DNA from: a virus
Reading direction: 5' to 3' (one strand)
DNA: 29,264 bases
IMG/VR virus record: IMGVR_UViG_3300043786_000727
Location: 1 to 29,264 of that record
The notes beneath the pieces are model-generated. The model saw nothing but the letters and a program-made list of their open reading frames with translations. It made no database searches and was not told where the DNA came from. This document shows positions 1 through 7,576 of the stretch, piece after piece. Within the stretch, counting starts at the first letter, position 1, and each line of letters opens with the position of its first letter. The position numbers and the translations under genes are program-made.

Positions 1-644
1 GTGCAATAGCCAAACGCATAACTTTCAATTGTGGTAACTGAATTTCCGATAATTAAATTTCCAGTAAAACCTTGAGAAAGGGCAAATGCGTTTGGGCCTA
101 TTGAAACCACGGAATCCGGTATTACCAGTTGTCCAGTAAAATAAGACGTATAAAATACACCTTGATCTATTGACGTAATGGTGTTGGAAATAGTCAATTC
201 TCCTGTAAAATTTGAGCAGTAGCTAAAAGCATAGCTTCCAATTGATGTAACGGAGTTAGGAATGACTAAATCTCCCGCAAGGCCGAAGCAATATGTAAAT
301 GCGTAGCTTCCAATAGACGTGACAGAATTGCCTATGTAAAGTTGTGTGAGGTCGGAGTTGTTTTGTTGCCAGTTATTTGGAATGTCGCCGTAAACGAACA
401 AAGAATCCCCTGCTGCGGAGTCATAGACAAAAGTTGGCAATATGGGAAGGCTGCTTGGTGATGCGGCAAATGACCACGCTCCCGATTTGCGGCCATAAAG
501 GTCGCCATCAGAAGGAGCGTCTTGCAAGAAAGAATTGGCGGCTATCTTTCTGGTATTATTTACCGCGCCGTCTATAGCAAAAAAGTCACCAGCCGATGGG
601 GCTGTTGCTGTCGTTGCTATGTCTTTGATTCTTTGATCGGCCAT
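1..644 (-). CDS. LRR (BspA-type) tail-fibre-like protein, partial at window edge
   Basis: This reading frame runs from an ATG at 644 off the left edge of the window without a stop (214 codons visible). The first ~65 residues (MADQRIKDIATTATAPS...) match the N-terminus of the gene at 1929-2834 and resemble the short N-terminal module of many phage fibre proteins. From about residue 95 it becomes a series of ~23-residue leucine-rich repeats of the BspA/Treponema type (LRR_5), with units such as IGNSVTSIGSYAFTYC and LVIPNSVTSIGSYAFSYC. In that family these repeats form a curved binding surface, so a receptor-binding or adhesive role is inferred. It starts 6 bases after the stop of the 156-aa gene and has no clear SD, so it is probably translated by coupling. 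The C-terminus is outside the window. Confidence 0.85.
   Translation of the reverse strand, partial: MADQRIKDIATTATAPSAGDFFAIDGAVNNTRKIAANSFLQDAPSDGDLYGRKSGAWSFAASPSSLPILPTFVYDSAAGDSLFVYGDIPNNWQQNNSDLTQLYIGNSVTSIGSYAFTYCFGLAGDLVIPNSVTSIGSYAFSYCSNFTGELTISNTITSIDQGVFYTSYFTGQLVIPDSVVSIGPNAFALSQGFTGNLIIGNSVTTIESYAFGYC
262..374. repeat. Direct repeat, copy 1 (within LRR gene)
   Basis: This 113-base stretch is repeated at 2452-2564 with only two adjacent mismatches (near 286-287). It encodes the junction between the fibre N-terminal module and the first LRR units. The near identity is much higher than the rest of the two paralogous genes, which suggests recent duplication or gene conversion. Confidence 0.9.
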
Positions 645-650
645 GGCTTA

Positions 651-1121
651 CTACTGAAGTTTGCTTGCTGCCTCTTGGACTGTTTCTTCAAACGTAAACG
701 GAGCTTGCGGCCAATTGTTGCGGGGTTCGGGGTTGGCGGCAAATGCTCCCAAAATAGAGTCCAGCCAAGAGCGAACGGCTGAAAGCTTCGCGGAAGATTT
801 GCCAAGCTGCACAAGCTTACCCTCCAAGTCCATCAGGGTGACAAGTCGAATGGCGGGATAACCCTGACGCTCAATGTGCTTTTCTGCCGTAACCTTGGGA
901 CGCCGCTCTTCAAGAATTCTCGCCAGATGAACGCTGGCCTCTTCGAGTTCTCCTTGGTTGTAAAAATAAATAACCCTAGGTTCGCTTGCGAGTCCGGCCC
1001 CAACGATTGCTGCTTGCTCGTCCGTTATTTGAACAACCTTCGCAAATTGTCCGACAACTTGCGGCTCTGTGTCGCTAATACGGTTAATTGCCCCCTTGGG
1101 GCCAGTGATTGCATATTTCAT
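651..1121 (-). CDS. Hypothetical phage protein (156 aa), fibre-cassette associated
   Basis: A 156-residue soluble protein starting MKYAITGPKGAINRI. I do not recognise the family. Residues 1-50 are mixed hydrophobic/polar. The centre (about 57-75) is helical and charged (NQGELEEASVHLARILEERR). The C-terminal third ends in a Trp/Pro-containing stretch and a helix (FEETVQEAASKLQ). Its ATG overlaps the sulfotransferase stop by four bases (ATGA), so the two are translationally coupled, and it is followed at once by the partial LRR gene. Position between two LRR fibre genes suggests a virion-surface or fibre-assembly accessory, but this is inferred from context only. Confidence 0.75.
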   Translation of the reverse strand: MKYAITGPKGAINRISDTEPQVVGQFAKVVQITDEQAAIVGAGLASEPRVIYFYNQGELEEASVHLARILEERRPKVTAEKHIERQGYPAIRLVTLMDLEGKLVQLGKSSAKLSAVRSWLDSILGAFAANPEPRNNWPQAPFTFEETVQEAASKLQ

Positions 1122-1918
1122 AATTCGTTAATCCATTTGAATGTTTGTCCTATCTGGTCGGAAAGTTGCCGCCCAAGAGTGTCGAGCCAATCTGGTGTTA
1201 CGGGTTCCACTTTGTTTCTTATTTCGTGGTCGCCATACGGCCATCCAAGCTCATGCTCTTTTGTGTATTGTCTCACATTATTGAAGTCATGGCTATCAAA
1301 TTTAAGCCCAAGATATTCCCAAATTTCTCCCATGGTTTCGGCGGGCTTGGTCGCCAATGATTCAAAGTGAACAAAATGAAGTCTGTCCTTATGGCGACGA
1401 ACGGCGTCCGAAACTCGCTCAACAGCAATTCCAAGAGGCGGCATTTGCAGCCATCCCTGCGCTCGTTTTTCTAACGTAGTCCAATTCTGCGGGTTTTGTT
1501 TTTCAATACCAGTAAATGGAAAAGGATGCGCTCTCCACTTCTTCTCAAAGCTCGAAAGAATTCCTCGCATGTCTCGCACAGGAACAAGCACCTTGGCGTT
1601 CGGCCAAATGGAAAAAAGCATGTCTAGGTGTCCAACCCAACTGCGGCACTTGTCAGCCACAATCGGTCTGTCGGTTAAGCGATTGAAGGCATTTTCGCAT
1701 CCTCCCTTGATGTAATCGTAAAAAAGTGTCTCGCCGTCTTTGGGATTGGGGATGGTCTTGAACTCTTCGGTCTGGCTAAATTGTCTGGCAATGTAACCTA
1801 TCTCATGGAGTCCAGATGTTGCTGTTGAATGAACCAGCGGATTTTGCGCGAGGAGGTTCATTAGCAGCGTTGACCCGCTGCGCGGAAGGCCGGATACAAA
1901 GTGAATTGTTTTACTCAT
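1118..1918 (-). CDS. Sulfotransferase family protein
   Basis: A 266-residue P-loop sulfotransferase. The N-terminal SGLPRSGSTLL (residues 9-19) is the classic 5'-phosphosulfate-binding loop of PAPS-dependent sulfotransferases. A second typical element, VLVPVRDMRGILSSFEK (110-126), carries the Arg and Ser that bind the 3'-phosphate. Family members transfer sulfate from PAPS to sugar, protein or small-molecule hydroxyls; the acceptor here is unknown. The ATG at 1918 is chosen because the P-loop must sit near the N-terminus. A longer reading to 2077 would add 53 residues that merely overlap the LRR gene. It lies between LRR fibre genes, so sulfation of a fibre, capsid glycan or host surface sugar is plausible but inferred. 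Confidence 0.88.
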   Translation of the reverse strand: MSKTIHFVSGLPRSGSTLLMNLLAQNPLVHSTATSGLHEIGYIARQFSQTEEFKTIPNPKDGETLFYDYIKGGCENAFNRLTDRPIVADKCRSWVGHLDMLFSIWPNAKVLVPVRDMRGILSSFEKKWRAHPFPFTGIEKQNPQNWTTLEKRAQGWLQMPPLGIAVERVSDAVRRHKDRLHFVHFESLATKPAETMGEIWEYLGLKFDSHDFNNVRQYTKEHELGWPYGDHEIRNKVEPVTPDWLDTLGRQLSDQIGQTFKWINEL

Positions 1919-1928
1919 GGCCCCCAAA

Positions 1929-2834
1929 TTAAGGCACGTTTGGGTAATTTGTCCAGATAGAAACGGTGATGCCTGATTGTCCTCCGATGGTCTGACCTGA
2001 ACCCAAGGTGTAGCCTGTGGCATCGGGGCCAATATAGACGTTGGTGATTCCGCTGCCCGCAAGTGCATAGCTTCCAAGGGAGCCTATAGGTTGATTGAGA
2101 TAGGCTGCTGTGAGGTTTGTGCAACTTGTAAATGGATAGTCATCAATTATTGTTGTGGGGCTTGGGACAATGACGCTCGTAAGGCCTGTGCATCCTATAA
2201 ATGAAGAGTTTCCAATAAGTGTCACAGAGTTGGGGATAACGAGATTTCCAGAGAATCCAGAGCAATCTTGGAACGACGAAACTCCAATATATGTGACAGA
2301 ATTGGGGATTACTAGACTTCCTGTGAGTCCGCTGCAATTTCGAATCGCGTTATCTCCAATCGTTGTCACCGAATTACCAATGAACAAATTGCCGTCAAAG
2401 CCGCTGCAATACTGGAAAGCATAGCTTCCAATGGAGGTGACGGAATTAGGGATGACTAAATCTCCCGCAAGGCCGCTGCAATATGTAAATGCGTAGCTTC
2501 CAATAGACGTGACAGAATTGCCTATGTAAAGTTGTGTGAGGTCGGAGTTGTTTTGTTGCCAGTTGTCTGGAATGTCTCCATAGATAAATTGTGTAGTTCC
2601 TGCCGTGCCATCATATACGAACGTTGGAACAAGCGGAACGTCATCTGGGCTTGCCGCCTCTTCCCATGCGCCATCCTTGCGACCGTAAAGTGTGGCGTCT
2701 GTCGGCGCGTCTTGCAGGAAGGAATCAGCGAGTATTTTGCGCGAATTGCTGGTTGCTCCATCTATTGCAAAAAAATCATCCCCTGCTGGCGATGTGGCGG
2801 TAGTTGCTAAATCTTTTATTCTTTTGTCGGCCAT
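1929..2834 (-). CDS. LRR (BspA-type) tail-fibre-like protein
   Basis: A complete 301-residue protein. Residues 1-65 (MADKRIKDLATTATSPAGDD...) form the fibre-type N-terminal module shared with the partial gene at 1-644. About 95-260 are tandem ~23-residue LRR_5 repeats (VIPNSVTSIGSYAFQYCSGF, LFIGNSVTTIGDNAIRNCSG and so on), degenerating toward the C-terminus, which ends TVSIWTNYPNVP. BspA-like repeats bind proteins or surfaces in bacteria and protists. On a phage, host recognition is the natural inference. Unlike most genes here it has a good SD (AAGGAGA at 2841-2847, six bases before ATG). It ends 10 bases before the sulfotransferase start. Confidence 0.88.
   Translation of the reverse strand: MADKRIKDLATTATSPAGDDFFAIDGATSNSRKILADSFLQDAPTDATLYGRKDGAWEEAASPDDVPLVPTFVYDGTAGTTQFIYGDIPDNWQQNNSDLTQLYIGNSVTSIGSYAFTYCSGLAGDLVIPNSVTSIGSYAFQYCSGFDGNLFIGNSVTTIGDNAIRNCSGLTGSLVIPNSVTYIGVSSFQDCSGFSGNLVIPNSVTLIGNSSFIGCTGLTSVIVPSPTTIIDDYPFTSCTNLTAAYLNQPIGSLGSYALAGSGITNVYIGPDATGYTLGSGQTIGGQSGITVSIWTNYPNVP
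2452..2564. repeat. Direct repeat, copy 2 (within LRR gene)
   Basis: Second copy of the 113-base block at 262-374, same orientation, two mismatches. The copies are separated by exactly 2190 bases that hold the sulfotransferase and the 156-aa gene. Recombination between them would delete or swap that cassette. Confidence 0.9.
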
Positions 2835-2845
2835 GATATTTCTCC

Positions 2846-3352
2846 TTATGCGTAAATTAATTTACCTGAGTCGTCTCCATCATCGTAAAGAAGATCGCCA
2901 GCATCAACACCGTCATTGTATTCAATGAAGAATGTTTCTGGAGGTGGCGGGGTTCCGCCGTTGAGTTCTACCAAAAGGGCCAGTTGAATTCTCGTTGGAA
3001 GGTCGATGTAGTAGGCCAAGAATTGCCCGACATTTTGATCTCCGTAGGTTGCGCCAAGAATCCATCCCAATGCCTGTTTTTCAGACCAATCGTAATGAAC
3101 TCCCGTGTCCCCAGAAATTGCGTTGTAAATATCACTCCAAACGTATTGCTTGGGAAGTGATATGTAATCGGCTTCGGATTTGGGGCATCCGTAAGCTACG
3201 GCAATTTTGGCAAGAATGTATCGCTCTGGAAGCGTGGCGTAATCGCCAGTTTCGCCGAACCCCTGAACACCAATAAGCCACCTCGCAAAAATCTCCCTTT
3301 TGGGGAGTGATGCGTTAATGGCTACTTGGTCATTGAGAACGGGAATTGGCAT
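2846..3352 (-). CDS. Hypothetical phage protein (168 aa)
   Basis: A 168-residue soluble protein (MPIPVLNDQVAINASLPKREIFARW...) of unknown family. It carries repeated short units with the pattern LPxxxxLAxIAxAYG (YATLPERYILAKIAVAYG, YISLPKQYVWSDIYNAISG, YIDLPTRIQLALLVELNGG), each ~40-50 residues apart, suggesting three or four helical repeats. The C-terminal ~30 residues are acidic and Gly-rich (EYNDGVDAGDLLYDDGDDSGKLIYA) after a PPPP linker. It lies just upstream of the LRR fibre gene in the structural operon, so it may be virion-associated. Confidence 0.75.
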   Translation of the reverse strand: MPIPVLNDQVAINASLPKREIFARWLIGVQGFGETGDYATLPERYILAKIAVAYGCPKSEADYISLPKQYVWSDIYNAISGDTGVHYDWSEKQALGWILGATYGDQNVGQFLAYYIDLPTRIQLALLVELNGGTPPPPETFFIEYNDGVDAGDLLYDDGDDSGKLIYA

Positions 3353-3361
3353 CTTACCAGA

Positions 3362-3598
3362 TTAGGCCATACCCATGATGCGCTCGCCCATTCCTCCCAT
3401 AGAGGCGGCTTCTTCCATATCTTCCGTAGCCATGTCTTCGTCTTCATCTTCGGCTTCTTCAGCCGCGATTTCAACGCCAGCAATCATGGTGGGAACAAGC
3501 ATGTCGCCTTCAACGCGAAGGGTTACAAGTTCTTCTATGGTTTCGCCGTCAGCGGTTTCTTCGGGCAGGGTGTATCCTTCGGGAATGGGAATTTTCAT
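3362..3598 (-). CDS. Small acidic hypothetical protein
   Basis: A 78-residue protein (MKIPIPEGYTLPEETADGET...). The C-terminal half is very acidic (EEAEDEDEDMATEDMEEAAS) and ends in a Met/Gly-rich tail. No family recognised. The ATG at 3598 gives a sensible N-terminus; a TTG eight codons upstream (3622) is the alternative. No SD is visible for either. It sits between the homing endonuclease and the 168-aa gene, ten bases before the latter. A DNA-mimic or head-associated role would be speculation. Confidence 0.65.
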   Translation of the reverse strand: MKIPIPEGYTLPEETADGETIEELVTLRVEGDMLVPTMIAGVEIAAEEAEDEDEDMATEDMEEAASMGGMGERIMGMA

Positions 3599-3647
3599 AA
3601 TAGTAATAAGATTGGTTATCAAACATTAGTTCAAATTCCCCCAAAAG

Positions 3648-4364
3648 TCAAGCCGCTTTATTCTCAAAATATTGCGGAAAATATTCACGTTCAGCTTTTT
3701 CGCGGGCGGCAATCGCCAAGTCAAGGTCTGCAAATGTTCCAATATGTTTTACTTTTCCTTTAATAGTAATGGTCGCCTTCCATTTACCCTTAAATCTTGT
3801 GACGCCAGTTTTTCCAGACGAGTTGTTATTTCCTGTCCTTCTTAGCGTCCTTGGAATTGCCCTGTGCGGCTCTATTTTTGCATCCTCTGGCAAGGATGAG
3901 TTGTCTCGCGCAAACTCGCCGTAATGCTTTTTTGCGGCCTGATCTCGCACATAAATAGCCTCCTCTAGAGTCCTGTAACGTCCAAGAGATTTTCGCTTTC
4001 TATCAACATTGATATAGACTTGATATTTCTCTCTGTCTGGACACCAACTAATTCCTTTGTGGCCACTTGTGTTGTCCTCGCGCGCCCTTTGATTCATGTT
4101 GTTTTGTGATGGAACAACAAATCTCAAGTTTTCCCGACTGTTATTTAATCCGTTTCCGTCAATATGATCTACCGTTTCACCAGATTGTGCTCCCATTACC
4201 ATGCGGTGCATATAAACTGTCATTCCTCTAATTTTGCATGTCGCATAGTGCCTTTTGCCAGTTCCGTCATTGTCAACAGAGTTCCATTTATATTGATTGA
4301 TTCTGTCGAAGTCTTGTTCGTCTATGATTGCTGTGCCGTGTTTGAGTTGGATGTATTTCTTCAT
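3648..4364 (-). CDS. HNH homing endonuclease with two AP2 domains
   Basis: A 238-residue free-standing endonuclease. Residues ~50-82 hold the HNH core: His53, then VDHIDGNGLNNSRENLR (His67, with Asn71 and Asn74 in the zinc-less HNH_3 pattern). Two AP2-type DNA-binding modules follow, about 100-152 (SGHKGISWCPDREKYQVYI...) and 182-228 (SGKTGVTRFKGKWKATITI...). Such enzymes cut a cognate site and spread their own gene by recombination. It is inserted directly downstream of the capsid gene, its ATG ten bases past a strong hairpin. There is no sign of an intron or intein in its neighbours, so it is a stand-alone mobile gene. Confidence 0.92.
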   Translation of the reverse strand: MKKYIQLKHGTAIIDEQDFDRINQYKWNSVDNDGTGKRHYATCKIRGMTVYMHRMVMGAQSGETVDHIDGNGLNNSRENLRFVVPSQNNMNQRAREDNTSGHKGISWCPDREKYQVYINVDRKRKSLGRYRTLEEAIYVRDQAAKKHYGEFARDNSSLPEDAKIEPHRAIPRTLRRTGNNNSSGKTGVTRFKGKWKATITIKGKVKHIGTFADLDLAIAAREKAEREYFPQYFENKAA

Positions 4365-4373
4365 AAATAGTTA

Positions 4374-4399
4374 GGGCTGGCAGGATAACCTGCCAGCCC
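4374..4399 (-). terminator. Strong hairpin after the capsid gene (terminator/attenuator)
   Basis: A perfect 11-bp stem (GGGCTGGCAGG / CCTGCCAGCCC) with a four-base loop at 4385-4388 lies between the capsid stop (4426) and the HNH start (4364). On the minus strand it is followed by TAACTATTTATG rather than a T-run, so it is not a classical intrinsic terminator. It may attenuate read-through into the HNH gene or protect the capsid mRNA 3' end. Confidence 0.65.
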
Positions 4400-4425
4400 C
4401 AACTTGTCAATCAGTTTCGGTTATG

Positions 4426-5646
4426 CTAAACCAAATACCCGTATCCTGAACCAGCAGGGCAAGCAACCAAGTCATTGGCCAAGTTGCAGCGGAGGTGCAG
4501 GATATAGTATGCCCACTGAGGGAACACTTGCTTGACGGCGCAGGCCATCTTCGCTCTCCAGTAACCGCTGTTCTTGTCAGGGTTGCAGGTCTTGTCGTAT
4601 TCATTGATCCACTTGAAGTCGCCGCGATAATTCTGGGCATCATAGACCAATTTTCCGACTTTGACGTTCGGGTTAGGAACAAGCCATTCCATAGCCTTCG
4701 GGTGAAACACAACCGTGGAGGTGTATTTCGCCGTCTTGTAGGCGGGGTTGATGACATACTTGGTTCCCTTGGTCGCGCCAGAAGCAACGTAAGCGGGAAC
4801 TTCGGTATAACCACCAGCACCGTCATCATTGAAGCGTTTCGGGAACGGACGGCTGTGGAACACAAAGCCACCATAGCTCTTGCGGGGCAGGAGCGAGGAG
4901 CCGTTTGCGCCAAGCAGGTCGTTCACGCGGTCGCTCCAACGGATGTCTTGACGGACATCTTCCTGAAGCTTGATCAAGTTCTCAATCGTGGCGCGTTCGG
5001 CGAACACGTTGAAAACAGGCGAACCATCGTCGGTAACGGCGTCACCGTCATCACCAGCGTTGTCCTGATAGAGGTTGTCGTAGATCGAGCGCAGCACACC
5101 CGGAGTCAAAACGCTGGTAGGAGCGGTCGAGGGGAACGCAGTGTCATCTTCGGGCAGGCCCGGAGCAACAACCATTTTGTGCTCGGCCACCTCGAAGTAG
5201 TCATTGTCGTAACGCTCAATCCACTCAACGTTCACGTTGTCGGCGAGGATTTTGATGTAGTTGTTAACATCGTCCACGGGGAACGCGGAGGTGCGAACAT
5301 CTTCCAAGCAAATCCAATCCGACTCAATGGCCTGATGACGGAGCTTGAAGGTTTTCTGGTCAAACGCATAGCCAACCTTTTTGACGGGGGGCAAGCAGGC
5401 GTTGTCTTGACCGCTGACGGTCGAGATGCCCACGTCTTCCCATCCAGAGCCAGTGGCTTTGGTGCGTTGAGCAATGGTATTGGTGATGACCGCTCCCATG
5501 TTGTCAGGGAAGGCGGACTGCGAAACAAAACGCAGATACGGGTCTTTATAGAGGCCAAGACGATGAGTGCCAAGGGCAATACGTCCGGTTTCTCTCTGGA
5601 AGTTATCATTGATAGCTTCGCAAGTGAGGGATGAGGGTGCAGACAT
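4426..5646 (-). CDS. Major capsid protein (putative)
   Basis: A 406-residue protein (MSAPSSLTCEAINDNFQRETGRI...). I identify it as the major capsid protein from context and expression signals rather than a diagnostic motif. It directly follows the scaffold-like gene, has its own promoter after a terminator, a ~180-base leader and a strong SD (AGGAGA at 5656-5661). These are the marks of a highly expressed gene. Length and mixed alpha/beta composition fit an HK97-fold capsid subunit without an evident N-terminal delta domain, consistent with a separate scaffold. Its base composition is visibly more GC-rich than neighbouring genes, as expected for optimised codons. Alternative: another abundant head protein. 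Confidence 0.8.
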   Translation of the reverse strand: MSAPSSLTCEAINDNFQRETGRIALGTHRLGLYKDPYLRFVSQSAFPDNMGAVITNTIAQRTKATGSGWEDVGISTVSGQDNACLPPVKKVGYAFDQKTFKLRHQAIESDWICLEDVRTSAFPVDDVNNYIKILADNVNVEWIERYDNDYFEVAEHKMVVAPGLPEDDTAFPSTAPTSVLTPGVLRSIYDNLYQDNAGDDGDAVTDDGSPVFNVFAERATIENLIKLQEDVRQDIRWSDRVNDLLGANGSSLLPRKSYGGFVFHSRPFPKRFNDDGAGGYTEVPAYVASGATKGTKYVINPAYKTAKYTSTVVFHPKAMEWLVPNPNVKVGKLVYDAQNYRGDFKWINEYDKTCNPDKNSGYWRAKMACAVKQVFPQWAYYILHLRCNLANDLVACPAGSGYGYLV

Positions 5647-5822
5647 TTTATTAAGTCTCCTATTTAATCTAATTTGGTTTTTGCATTAAGCCTTGTATAA
5701 CGCACACGCATTATCTGGCCGCTTGCGGTTTTTTCCCACGCCGCGAGGGGGATAGACGGCTATTAGTTTTAGGAGGCGATGTCGCTCACCAACCAGCGTC
5801 CGTGACCAATTCGGCTAAGTCA
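5647..5822 (-). promoter_or_regulatory. Long structured 5' leader of the capsid gene
   Basis: About 180 untranslated bases lie between the capsid promoter and its ATG. The leader contains several self-complementary segments (for example CCGC-AA-GCGG around 5722-5731, and GCCG/CGGC arms near 5735-5760). It ends with TAGGAGACTTAATAAA before the ATG, the best ribosome-binding site in the window. I see no credible ORF in it. It could stabilise the transcript or control translation of this abundant protein. Confidence 0.5.
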
Positions 5823-5828
5823 TAATTG

Positions 5829-5857
5829 AATCTACTATATTGACAATATGGTGTCAA
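5829..5857 (-). promoter_or_regulatory. Promoter for the capsid gene with overlapping palindrome
   Basis: On the minus strand TTGACA (5857-5852) is followed by 17 bases and TAGATT (5834-5829), a good sigma70-type pair, immediately downstream of the scaffold-gene terminator. The -35 box is one arm of a palindrome TTGACA-CCATAT-TGTCAA (5857-5840), which could be an operator. Confidence 0.6.
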
Positions 5858-5858
5858 C

Positions 5859-5888
5859 AAAAAAAAGAGCGAGATGTTACTCTCGCCC
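5859..5888 (-). terminator. Intrinsic terminator after the scaffold-like gene
   Basis: On the minus strand GGGCGAGA-(GTAACA)-TCTCGCTC forms an 8-bp stem with one G-U pair, followed directly by eight T residues (5866-5859). This is a textbook Rho-independent terminator. On the plus strand the stem has a mismatch, so it mainly serves leftward transcription. Confidence 0.85.
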
Positions 5889-5910
5889 TTTTTGTGCTGA
5901 TAGGGGGAAA

Positions 5911-7227
5911 TTAGCGACGAAGCAGTGTTGCGCCGAAGTTGGTCAACGACTTGTCATCTATGTCCTCTTCTGGCTCTTGCGCCTCTGTGGTGGACGTTCC
6001 AAGACTGGGAGAAGCTCCGACCAATCCTTCGATTTGTTTTTTGAGTTCTGCAATCTCCGCGTTCTTTGCCTCTGACACTTTGGCAAGTTGCGTTGAATAA
6101 TGGCTGATTGCAGACTCCAAGAACGGAACAACGGAAGCCTTGGCAAGAATGGAAGACCTCTCTTCCACGCTCAATCTATCGAGGTTTATTTCGGCTGCTG
6201 TTTTTCTGGCGCTCCGAATGTGGTTGTTCCAGTCATCTTGTCCGTCAACCTCTTTTAAGAAGTTATGCCTGTCTTCAAAATTTGTCCACGTTTTTGATGT
6301 GAATACCTTTTGCAAGCGCAGATCGTTCTCGATGAACTCTTGTTCCTCTTGGGCTTTCCGCGCTTTCTCGTTTTCCACAAGAGATTCAGCGTCTCTCTGA
6401 AAGCGTTCATGCTCTGATGCTAGGTTGTGGTATTTCTCGGCCAGCTTGACAACCTCGATTTGCTCCATGCGCTTGAAGTCGCCAATCAGGTCTTCAAGGC
6501 TATCGGTTCGCTTGCGAATGTCGGGTTCTGTAACCGCTTGCCATAGCTTGCCGAAATCCGCGTCATTGGCTTCGGCGATTGCGCGAAGATCACCCTGCAA
6601 TCCGTTTAGCGGCTTTTTGACCCTTTCAACATACTCTGGACTGCGTTCAAAGTTGGCTGTTTTAAGCTCTCTGCTGAGTTCTGCAATTTTGGTCTTGTAG
6701 TCTTCGATTTCCTTTTTGTAGTTTTCGGCCTCAAAGGAACTCGTTGTTGAGGCGGCTTCTTTGGCGGCTTTAAGTTCTGCGGCAAGCCTGTCCCTTTCTT
6801 CTCTCGCTTTTTTAAGCTCTGCTTTGTGCTCTTTCCAAGAAGACAGTCCCTTTTCCGAATCATCTCCAGAGGGTTTGTCCGCAACCTCTTTGTCGTTAAA
6901 GTGGGGATTGACAGGAAGATCAGAGTCGGAAGAAACCAATTCTTCAGTTTTATCTTCGCTTTTTTCAGTAGCTTTTTCAGTTTGTTTTGCAATGTCAACA
7001 TCTTCAGTTTTCTTGGTTTTTTCTTCAACGTCTCTGGTGGGAACCTTGGTTTTTTCCTCCTGCTTAACAACCTCCTTGACTGGCGGTTGCTCTGCCGCTT
7101 TTTCAGCATCAGGTGTTGCTGGAGCCTGCTCGACGACTGGCTCTGCTGTCTCTTGACTTCTACCAAGAACGGCTCCGGCAAAATCTGCCTCGCCCGTTAA
7201 TGCACTGTTTAGTATCGCGTTTGACAT
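5911..7227 (-). CDS. Scaffold-like head assembly protein (putative)
   Basis: A 438-residue, highly charged, mostly helical protein. Residues ~25-115 are a low-complexity Lys/Glu/Thr/Pro-rich region. About 125-225 form a long coiled coil (SWKEHKAELKKAREERDRLA...), and another helix lies near 365-400 (SEAKNAEIAELKKQIEGLVG). The C-terminus ends LTNFGATLLRR. High charge, coiled coils and position between portal and capsid genes are the usual marks of a phage scaffolding protein. No protease domain or Ser/His triad is seen. It starts two bases after the 96-aa gene and is followed by a strong terminator. Confidence 0.75.
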   Translation of the reverse strand: MSNAILNSALTGEADFAGAVLGRSQETAEPVVEQAPATPDAEKAAEQPPVKEVVKQEEKTKVPTRDVEEKTKKTEDVDIAKQTEKATEKSEDKTEELVSSDSDLPVNPHFNDKEVADKPSGDDSEKGLSSWKEHKAELKKAREERDRLAAELKAAKEAASTTSSFEAENYKKEIEDYKTKIAELSRELKTANFERSPEYVERVKKPLNGLQGDLRAIAEANDADFGKLWQAVTEPDIRKRTDSLEDLIGDFKRMEQIEVVKLAEKYHNLASEHERFQRDAESLVENEKARKAQEEQEFIENDLRLQKVFTSKTWTNFEDRHNFLKEVDGQDDWNNHIRSARKTAAEINLDRLSVEERSSILAKASVVPFLESAISHYSTQLAKVSEAKNAEIAELKKQIEGLVGASPSLGTSTTEAQEPEEDIDDKSLTNFGATLLRR

Positions 7228-7229
7228 GG

Positions 7230-7520
7230 TTATTTATTTTTTTCTGATGTTATATGTGAAAATGGTTCTGGAAGCTCTGTTTTCGGTTTGTTCTCCACTC
7301 TTCCATTAGCCAAAATTTCAACAAGGTCAAGCACTTCTTGTCCGCCCTCATAGAATCCACAGGTTTTGATGAACACTGGAGACAGATCGAATCCCTGTGC
7401 GACTTGTCCAACCATTCGTCGTGGTCTTACCTTTTTGGCAATTATCTTCAATCCCTTAATCATGTGAGACTCTTGCCAAGTCTTTGCCCACTCGCGGGCG
7501 TCTTGATCTGTCCATTCCAT
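7230..7520 (-). CDS. Hypothetical small head-module protein (96 aa)
   Basis: A 96-residue protein (MEWTDQDAREWAKTWQESHMIKGLKI...), not recognised. It has an N-terminal amphipathic helix, a basic stretch (KKVRPRRMVGQ) and a charged tail (EKNK). It lies between portal and scaffold genes, a place often filled by small head or connector accessory proteins. About 56 bases of AT-rich DNA separate it from the portal gene, and no SD is seen. Confidence 0.7.
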   Translation of the reverse strand: MEWTDQDAREWAKTWQESHMIKGLKIIAKKVRPRRMVGQVAQGFDLSPVFIKTCGFYEGGQEVLDLVEILANGRVENKPKTELPEPFSHITSEKNK

Positions 7521-7576
7521 TGATAAGTCTAACTATACGAAAATTTTATTCTTGTCTAGCACGAATAGTGTAAAAA

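Noticed and set aside
4495-5634. A long plus-strand frame antisense to the capsid gene (379 codons)
   Set aside because: It is an artefact of the GC-biased codons of the capsid gene, with no recognisable domain and no expression signals.
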